NCBI GenBank assembly: GCA_040221175.1
Contig: JAVJVK010000004.1
Location: 186,001-250,000, forward strand
Direction: 5' to 3'
DNA length: 64,000 nucleotides
Source of the DNA: Phycisphaerales bacterium
GTDB taxonomy: Bacteria; Planctomycetota; Phycisphaerae; Phycisphaerales; UBA1924
In this document: one piece after another, positions 58,431 through 64,000 of the stretch
How positions within the stretch are numbered: position 1 is the first letter of the stretch
How the letters are laid out: each line of letters starts with the position of its first letter
The notes under the pieces: generated by a model
What the model saw: only the letters and a program-made list of their open reading frames with translations
The model's database searches: none
What the model was told of the DNA's origin: nothing
Translations under genes and position numbers: made by a program

Positions 58431-59506
58431 GGTCGCACTCCGATCCACGATCCTTCGGTCATCAGCGGCCCCTTCCGCCCGGTGATCGGGGCTTGGGTGT
58501 AGATGACGCCATCGAGCGCGAGCAGTCCAAGAACCGCGATGCACGCCGCCTCGCGTTCCTGCGCGTCAATGCCGAACGCATCAGTTGTCCGGCATGGACC
58601 GACAACATCCTGAATCGCGCGCAAGAGTGCAGCGTTCCGAACTCCACCGCCAGCGAGTACGGCTGCGCCCGTGGCCCGCACCCGCTCGCCGATCACGGTG
58701 CCCACCGCCCGGGCGGCACTGGCCAGCAGGTCTTGCCCAGCCAGCGAGGCGTAACGGTCCACCCATGCCCCACACTCATCACCCGTGCCGAGCGACCGTT
58801 CACCCGAAGATTGCGCACGGAGCATGTCCAGCAGCGAGCCAACCGCGTCAGCGTCGGGCGTCCCCGCCAGGGCGGCTCGCCCGTCCACGTCGTACGACTC
58901 ATCCAATGCCCGTCTAGCGCAGGCGTCGAGGACCTGATTGCAGGCACATACGTCGTACCCACGCACGCCCTCGGGACCCGAACCAGCGGGCAACGTGGTG
59001 ACATTGCAGAACCCGCCCAGGTTCACGATCGCGCGGTCTTCGTCCTCGGAGCGAAACAACACCCAGTCGGCAATCGGGGTGATCGGGGCGCCCTGGCCGC
59101 CCGCCGCAAGGTCGGCGCCGCGAAGGTCGTGCAGCACCGGGCAACCCAGCCGCTGAGCGACTGGCCATGGGTTGATGAGCTGCATGGAGACTGGGGGCGC
59201 GTGAACGATCGTCTGGCCCGGTAAGACGCACACCGATAGCTCAACATCCGCCGAGTCGAGCAACTCTCCCACCACCTGGGCATGCAGCTTCCCGAACTCC
59301 AGCGCGAGGCTCGAAAACTCCCCGGCGGTCATCGGCGTGCCGCTCGCGGCCGCCCGGAGCCCGTCGGAGAGATCGCCAAGCCCCGATCCGACGTGTCCGA
59401 CCGTGTGCACGCGTAGTTCCAAACCAGTTCCCGATGCCTTCACGAGGACGGCGTCGAGCCCGTCGAGGCTCGTCCCGGTCATGCAGCCTATCGCGTAGCG
59501 CACCAT
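58427..59506 (-). CDS. anmK: Anhydro-N-acetylmuramic acid kinase
   Basis: A 359-residue kinase that opens and phosphorylates anhydroMurNAc to MurNAc-6-phosphate, the substrate of MurQ. It belongs to the ASKHA fold; GCMTGTSLDGLDAVLV (7-22) is the ATP-binding start (usually GxMSGTSxDGxD), and LAGGGVRNAALLRAI is the second nucleotide motif. PGQTIVHAPPVSMQLINPW carries the sugar-binding region. First gene of the operon; the start was set at MVRYAIGCMTG. Confidence 0.94.
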   Translation of the reverse strand: MVRYAIGCMTGTSLDGLDAVLVKASGTGLELRVHTVGHVGSGLGDLSDGLRAAASGTPMTAGEFSSLALEFGKLHAQVVGELLDSADVELSVCVLPGQTIVHAPPVSMQLINPWPVAQRLGCPVLHDLRGADLAAGGQGAPITPIADWVLFRSEDEDRAIVNLGGFCNVTTLPAGSGPEGVRGYDVCACNQVLDACARRALDESYDVDGRAALAGTPDADAVGSLLDMLRAQSSGERSLGTGDECGAWVDRYASLAGQDLLASAARAVGTVIGERVRATGAAVLAGGGVRNAALLRAIQDVVGPCRTTDAFGIDAQEREAACIAVLGLLALDGVIYTQAPITGRKGPLMTEGSWIGVRP

Positions 59507-59641
59507 CGGGACTGTATCGGCGACCGCCCCCTTGCGCCCCCAACCCGGCCCGTCTTTGGCATGGCCAGTTCTGCCGCCGAACCTCGCAGCGTTGACTCCG
59601 GCCAAGGGACGTGGTCCGCGTGGATGGACTCGGGGCGGCGC

Positions 59642-60340
59642 TCACTGCCCCGCAGGGCAGTGCTGCGCGACCTCTTCGGCGCGGCGCGCGGCCGCGAGCC
59701 GAGACCCGAGTTCTGCCGCGTCATGCAGGGCCTGTTCACGCGAGCGTTCGTGCCGTTCATCGTGGAACTCCTGATACTCCGAGGCGATCTCGTAGATGTC
59801 CTCGGGCGCGATGCCGAGCAGACGAGTCGCAACCGTCCGAAGGTGTGGATTCAAGTGGTTCCACCCGTCGCGAACGCCGCCCGGCTCGAAGCCGAACTCC
59901 CCCCTCGAGGAAAGCACGACGAGCGACTTGCCGCTGAGCGTGCTCTGGATCGGGAAGTTCCCCCGCCGACGATCGAACGAGAACGTCTGCCCGACCCGGA
60001 TGATCTGGTCGATCCACGCCTTCAAGGACGCAGGGAGTCCATAGTTGTAGAGTGGCGCGCCAAGCACGAGAACGTCTGCCTTCCGGACCTCTTCAATGAG
60101 GGCCGTCGATTCTGCGAGGGCATTCCTCATCTCCGGCGTCCGATCTTCGCCCGGCGTAAACGCCGCTCGGATCCAGGCCTCGCTCACCGCAGCGGGCGGC
60201 CGCTGGCCAACATCTCTGAGCGTGACCTGAGCATCCGGCTCGCTGATGCGCCACGCCTCAATGAACCGGTCGGCCATCTGGCGGGTGATCGAACGATCGA
60301 GGCTTGCGCTGGCGTCGACTCGGAGCAAGGCGGTCATCAT
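59642..60340 (-). CDS. AzoR-like FMN-dependent NADH oxidoreductase
   Basis: A 232-residue flavodoxin-fold protein of the AzoR family, which reduces quinones and azo compounds with NAD(P)H. LLRVDASASLDRSITRQMAD is the FMN phosphate-binding start, and GAPLYNYGLPASLKAWIDQI and SSRGEFG are typical FMN contacts. AAGGAG precedes the double ATG. The 190 bp to the upstream isochorismatase contain no gene. Expression with the TetR-linked genes is possible. Confidence 0.85.
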   Translation of the reverse strand: MMTALLRVDASASLDRSITRQMADRFIEAWRISEPDAQVTLRDVGQRPPAAVSEAWIRAAFTPGEDRTPEMRNALAESTALIEEVRKADVLVLGAPLYNYGLPASLKAWIDQIIRVGQTFSFDRRRGNFPIQSTLSGKSLVVLSSRGEFGFEPGGVRDGWNHLNPHLRTVATRLLGIAPEDIYEIASEYQEFHDERHERSREQALHDAAELGSRLAAARRAEEVAQHCPAGQ

Positions 60341-60530
60341 GGCTCTCCTTCGTGCCTGGGGTTGGTGAACGCGTGTGGTGATCGAGCAGACATCACCTCA
60401 CGGCGATATGCGGAACTCGCATTCGCCCCGCTCAGGGCTTCATCTCGCGGGTTCGGATGGTTCCGCGAATCGGCCGACGAGGCGTGTCCGCCGCGCCAGC
60501 CGAGGGGGAAGAGGAGAGTGATGCTCGTGG

Positions 60531-61736
60531 CTACTCGGCGAACTCGCTGAAAAGCCCGGGCCAGTTGGCATTGGCCCGTTCGACGCTGCCCTCGAAATCG
60601 GCGTTGAACTTCTCCAGGATTTCGGCGTTGACGTTCAGGTACAGCTTGCCGTTGCGCACCTGTGCCGTGGTGATGTCGACCGGCAGCAGGATGCCCAGCG
60701 ACACGCCGTAGGCACAGAACCCGCCGTACTGCGGTGCGAACCGATCCGGATTAGCCAGGAAGCGGTCGCGATTACGCTCCGATGCGAAGAGGTACGTAGC
60801 GCCCGCGTGCTCGCCTCGGATCATCGGCGAGCCGTTCAGCGGCGTGTCGCCCTCGAAGAAGCTGACCGGGTCGAAGCCCGCCAGGCCGATGCCGCTGGCG
60901 CCCGACGTATTGACCAGGTTGCCACGAGCCGCGCCGATCTTCGCGACCGCTTCATCGGTGCTCCAGACGTCGCTGGCGATCATGCGGTAGTTGACGAACG
61001 CTGCTTCGAACCCGTCGTAGCCGGGCAACTTGGCGGCAGCCGTCGCGTCAGACACGATGGCAACCTCGAAGCCTTCCTCGATCAGGTCTCGCATGTGCGA
61101 CTCGACGCACAGGTTGGCCGACATGCCGGCAATCACGACCTGGCTGATTCCCGCCTTGCGCAGCTGCAGCGCCAGATCGTTCGACTCGGGACCGTAGACC
61201 TTGTGCGGCCCGACGATGATGGTTTCGCCGTCCTCGATGTAGGGCTTGTACTGCTCGAGCCAGTCGGCGCCCGAACCCTTGATGCCTTCGGTGTCCAGCG
61301 GGCCGGCGCGATCGAACATGCCGATGTCGTGCATCAACCGCTCGAGCGCCCCCTCGAACTGCCACTGGTGGTCGTGCGGGTAGTAGTAGTGCGGGCTGAT
61401 AACCACCTGCGCGTCGGCGCCTTTAGCCGCCTTGAACAGCCGCTCGATGTTGTCGACCGTGCCGTTCTCGGTCACGCTCTGGCCGACCACCCCCCAGGCC
61501 ACGCCATCAGGGCTGAGAAAGTCGTTCTGCGGATCGATTACCAGCACGGCAAAGCGACCAGGCGCCAGCTCCAAGCCGGGGCGGGGAATGGGCGCATCCT
61601 CTCGAGGTCCGTCGATGTAGTGAACGTGGCCGGCATGGTCGGCGTGAGCCCCGTCCTGGGCAAGCAGGTCGTACGGAGCCGCGACGAGGCAGGCAATCGC
61701 GGCGAGCTTTACGGCGAAGGTCTTGCGGTTGGACAT
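60531..61736 (-). CDS. Exported isochorismatase-family hydrolase fused to YHS domain
   Basis: A 401-residue exported protein. A signal peptide (TFAVKLAAIACLVAAPYDLLAQ) is followed by a His-rich linker, then a cysteine-hydrolase domain of the isochorismatase/nicotinamidase type: Asp68 in LVIDPQNDF, a lysine in GPHKVYG, and the Cys in MSANLCVESHMRD form the expected triad. Residues about 285-345 are a YHS domain (GFDPVSFFEGDTPLNGS, then YLFASERNRDRF...NPDRFAPQYGGFCAYGV), usually a metal-binding module. AGGAG lies 7 nt before the ATG at 61736. Substrate unknown. Confidence 0.85.
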   Translation of the reverse strand: MSNRKTFAVKLAAIACLVAAPYDLLAQDGAHADHAGHVHYIDGPREDAPIPRPGLELAPGRFAVLVIDPQNDFLSPDGVAWGVVGQSVTENGTVDNIERLFKAAKGADAQVVISPHYYYPHDHQWQFEGALERLMHDIGMFDRAGPLDTEGIKGSGADWLEQYKPYIEDGETIIVGPHKVYGPESNDLALQLRKAGISQVVIAGMSANLCVESHMRDLIEEGFEVAIVSDATAAAKLPGYDGFEAAFVNYRMIASDVWSTDEAVAKIGAARGNLVNTSGASGIGLAGFDPVSFFEGDTPLNGSPMIRGEHAGATYLFASERNRDRFLANPDRFAPQYGGFCAYGVSLGILLPVDITTAQVRNGKLYLNVNAEILEKFNADFEGSVERANANWPGLFSEFAE

Positions 61737-61826
61737 CTTCAAACTCCTGGTCGTTGCTTATTGTGTCTGAGTCGGGTGCAGAACATCGCGGCAGGACACC
61801 CTCCGGCCGCGCGGGTATTGGTCCGT

Positions 61827-62321
61827 TCAACGCACGGCGGGAATGCCTGGGTGGTCCTGGGGGCGGGGACCGGGCGCACTCCAGCGGAAGCGACGCTGCC
61901 GCTCGAGGATGGGCACGTCGTTGATGCTGGCTTCGCGGCGACGCATCAAGCCGGCCTCATCGAACTCCCACAGCTCGTTGCCATAGCTGCGGAACCACTG
62001 GCCCTCGCCATTGCGCCACTCGTACTGGAAGCGGACGGCGATGCGATTCTCGCGAAAGCCCCAGAGCGCCTTGGCGAGCCGGTAGTCCAGCTCCCTTGCC
62101 CACTTGTTGCTCAGGAAGGACTTGATCTCGTTTCGGCCACGCAGGAACGTGTCTCGGTTGCGCCACTCGCTGTCGGGCGAGTAGGCCATCGCCACGCGTT
62201 GGGGGTCACGGCTGTTCCAGGCATCCTCGGCCGCACGCACCTTTGCGGTGGCCGTCTCGAGCGTGAAGGGCGGCACGAGCTTCTTGGAAGTCCCGGCGGC
62301 GGGCTGAACGGCGGGGTTCAT
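61827..62321 (-). CDS. NTF2-like protein (DUF1348 type)
   Basis: A 164-residue protein of the NTF2/SnoaL fold. [40 protein letters not shown] and [20 protein letters not shown] are typical of the DUF1348 group. Such proteins bind or convert small molecules in a cone-shaped pocket. AGGAG precedes the ATG at 62321. It is divergent from the TetR gene, with two operator-like palindromes between. Confidence 0.85.
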   Translation of the reverse strand: MNPAVQPAAGTSKKLVPPFTLETATAKVRAAEDAWNSRDPQRVAMAYSPDSEWRNRDTFLRGRNEIKSFLSNKWARELDYRLAKALWGFRENRIAVRFQYEWRNGEGQWFRSYGNELWEFDEAGLMRRREASINDVPILERQRRFRWSAPGPRPQDHPGIPAVR

Positions 62322-62374
62322 GGGGGTCTCCTGTCTTGGCCGCCCACCCCACAAGGGTTGGACGACAGAGAACT

Positions 62375-62392
62375 ATACTGACTGATCAGTAT
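62375..62392. promoter_or_regulatory. TetR operator candidate 1
   Basis: ATACTGA-CTGA-TCAGTAT, a perfect 7-bp inverted repeat with a 4-bp spacer, 54 bp before the NTF2-like gene. Its half-site recurs at 62516. Confidence 0.6.
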
Positions 62393-62515
62393 GTATCAAC
62401 GTCTGGCCAGCAAGAAAATTCGGCCTGGGCACAGCAAAAAGCGCAAGTATCCCAGAATCAGGAGTTTATAGGGGCTAATTTTTTTGGAAGGAAGCCGTCC
62501 AAGATCCAATTATCT

Positions 62516-62533
62516 ATACTGGTTGGTCAGTCT
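62516..62533. promoter_or_regulatory. TetR operator candidate 2
   Basis: ATACTGGTTGGTCAGTCT, an imperfect palindrome sharing the ATACTG and CAGT half-sites with the first, 28 bp before the tetR start. Suggests autoregulation. Confidence 0.5.
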
Positions 62534-62560
62534 TTATGCCAACCATCGAAGGAGCCACGC

Positions 62561-63160
62561 TTGCCCCCCAGCCGCCGAGACGAACTCATCGATGCCGCCA
62601 TGCGGGTCTTCTACAAGTACGGCTTCCACGCCACAAGCCTGGACGACATCCAGAAAGAGGGCGGCATCAGCCGCATGACCCTCTACAACCACTTCAAGTC
62701 CAAGGACGAGCTCATCGTCGCGGCCATGCGTCGACGCGACGAGATCTTCCGCAATCGACTCATGAAGTTCGTCGATGCCAACGCCAAGACGCCTCGCGAG
62801 CGCATCCTCGCGGTCTTCGACTTCCACGCCGACTGGTTCGACGGCGACGAGTTCTGCGGCTGCATGTTCATCAACGCCGCCGCCGAGTTCTCCGTCGCCC
62901 AGTCCGCGCCGCGTCGATTGGCGGCGGATCACAAGCAGGACATCGTGCAGTATCTGCGAGAGCTGTGCGCCGCGGCCGGCATCGAAGACCCCGGCGAAGT
63001 AGCAGATCAACTCAACATCCTGCTCGAGGGCGCGATCGTCACCGCACGCGTAGTCGGGCAGGTCGCCAACGGAGGCGCCGAGCCGGCAACCGCGGCCCAC
63101 CTAGCCCGGCGCATGGCGGTCGACGTGCTGGACCGCGCGGGCGTGCCGAGCGACGCCTAA
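62561..63160 (+). CDS. TetR-family transcriptional regulator
   Basis: A 199-residue repressor. The N-terminal helix-turn-helix (RRDELIDAAMRVFYKYGFHA, TSLDDIQKEGGISRMTLYNH, FKSKDELIVAAM) is canonical; the ligand-binding half contains CGCMFINAAAEF. The start is TTG at 62561-62563, six nt after AAGGAG; no ATG fits. Two palindromes lie upstream, between it and the divergent NTF2-like gene, so it probably controls both. Its stop overlaps the stop of the convergent DJ-1 gene by three bases. Confidence 0.92.
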   Translation: MPPSRRDELIDAAMRVFYKYGFHATSLDDIQKEGGISRMTLYNHFKSKDELIVAAMRRRDEIFRNRLMKFVDANAKTPRERILAVFDFHADWFDGDEFCGCMFINAAAEFSVAQSAPRRLAADHKQDIVQYLRELCAAAGIEDPGEVADQLNILLEGAIVTARVVGQVANGGAEPATAAHLARRMAVDVLDRAGVPSDA

Positions 63161-63978
63161 CGATCCGCTTCCTCGGCCGCGATGCGCACGACGGCCTGAG
63201 CCGCACCCCGGGCCGACGCGGGATTCTGCCCCGTCACCATGCGGCCATCGACGACGACGTTCTCTTCGAAGTTGCCCGCCCCGACGAACTCGGCTCCAAG
63301 CTCACGAAGCCGAGTCTCGAGCAGGAAGGGCACCGCGTCAGTTAACTCCACCGCGTCTTCCTCGGCATTGGTAAACCCCGTGACGCGGCGGCCGGCGATC
63401 AGCGGCTGGCCGTCCTTGCCCCGCAGGTTCACCAGGGCGGCCGGGCCGTGGCAGACCGCGGCGAGGACGCCCCCGCTCTCGTACACCCCCTCGGCCGTCT
63501 CGCGTAGGCCCGGGCCGTCTGGAAAGTCCCACATCGTCCCGTGGCCGCCGGCGAAGAAGATCGCCTCGAAGGCGCTGGCCTTCATGCTCGTCAGCCGGGC
63601 CGTGCCTGGCACGACCATGCCGTCCTTGCTCTCGCGCGCGAACTTGTCCAGGAATCGCTGGCTCTCCTCGTCGACGTTCTCCAGGCTCCTGGGGTCGATG
63701 GGCGCCTGGCCACCCTTGGGGCTCGCGAGCACGACGATCCAGCCCGCCTCGTTGAAGACGTGCCAGGGGTGGGCCGCCTCGGACAGATAAAAGCCCGTGG
63801 GCTCGCCGGTGTCGCCCGGCCCCCCACCCAGTTGGTCATGGTTGGTCAGCACCAGCAGCACGGCGGGCCGGGCGTCGCTGGGGGCCAGCTTGCCGCTCTG
63901 GCAGCCTGTGAGCGCCCCGGCACACGCCATGGCTACGAGCAGGGACAGGGCGAGGCGGAACGTCCGGATAGGCAGCAT
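63157..63978 (-). CDS. DJ-1/PfpI-family lipoprotein
   Basis: A 273-residue protein with a lipoprotein signal (LVAMACAGALTGC, lipid on Cys26). The DJ-1/PfpI (HchA-like) core has the nucleophile Cys175 in AAVCHGPAAL, the supporting Glu59 in GEPTGFYLSE, and HGTMWDFPDG. This subgroup includes glyoxalase III/chaperone enzymes that act on reactive aldehydes. The lipobox suggests a periplasmic location, unusual for this family. Only 22 bp of upstream DNA are in the window. Confidence 0.88.
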   Translation of the reverse strand: MLPIRTFRLALSLLVAMACAGALTGCQSGKLAPSDARPAVLLVLTNHDQLGGGPGDTGEPTGFYLSEAAHPWHVFNEAGWIVVLASPKGGQAPIDPRSLENVDEESQRFLDKFARESKDGMVVPGTARLTSMKASAFEAIFFAGGHGTMWDFPDGPGLRETAEGVYESGGVLAAVCHGPAALVNLRGKDGQPLIAGRRVTGFTNAEEDAVELTDAVPFLLETRLRELGAEFVGAGNFEENVVVDGRMVTGQNPASARGAAQAVVRIAAEEADR

Positions 63979-64000
63979 CGGGGGCCTCCAAGGGCAACGA

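Overview
The window is a GC-rich chromosomal segment that looks like Planctomycetota, most probably a Phycisphaerales-like lineage. The evidence is proteins with paired dockerin/EF-hand modules of the DLDGDG...FDFLAFQN...GC type, an N-terminal LEPRVLLS motif on an exported protein, C-terminal VPAPAG-hydrophobic-arginine sorting tails, CxxCGYDL-type zinc ribbons on membrane proteins, and an EF-Tu with a substituted switch I. I see no rRNA, no CRISPR array, no insertion sequence and no prophage.

Layout. 1-2.9 kb: the 3' end of tsaD coupled to a GGQ release-factor-like gene, then two tandem copies of an exported protein gene and a fibronectin-like protein. 2.9-3.3 kb: a 21-bp phased repeat array with an inverted centre. 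3.3-15.5 kb: one long minus-strand operon, in transcription order ABC ATPase, FtsX-type permease, a pseudo-protease/DUF3299-like protein, an RND adaptor, an RND permease and two membrane-ankyrin proteins. 15.5-20 kb: two paralogous exported alpha/beta hydrolases with N-terminal dockerin modules. 20-23.5 kb: FAD oxidoreductase, a small Cys/His-rich membrane protein, rpmG, tuf and tRNA-Thr. 23.5-34.5 kb: MsbA-like exporter, LEPR surface protein, a broken pstB remnant, a propeller-like dockerin protein, a 21-bp minisatellite, a HEAT-like protein and membrane proteins. 34.5-35.4 kb: folE2.

35.9-52.1 kb is the fused S10-spc-alpha ribosomal superoperon on the minus strand (rpsJ to rplQ with secY, map and rpoA). 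It lacks rpmD, adk, infA and rpsD at their usual places. Its L36 and S14, and the L33 beside tuf, have all lost most zinc ligands. L17 carries a large insertion and tail, and uL22 carries an N-terminal extension that looks like an XRE-type helix-turn-helix domain.

52.3-55 kb holds an exported protein of unknown function, ruvB and tRNA-Gly(CCC). 55-59.5 kb is a tightly overlapping operon anmK-murQ-SSS symporter-nagZ for recovering amino sugars from peptidoglycan. 59.6-64 kb is a stress/detoxification-like region: an AzoR-like flavoprotein, an exported isochorismatase-YHS fusion and an NTF2-like protein, divergent from a TetR regulator with two operator-like palindromes, and a DJ-1/PfpI lipoprotein at the edge.
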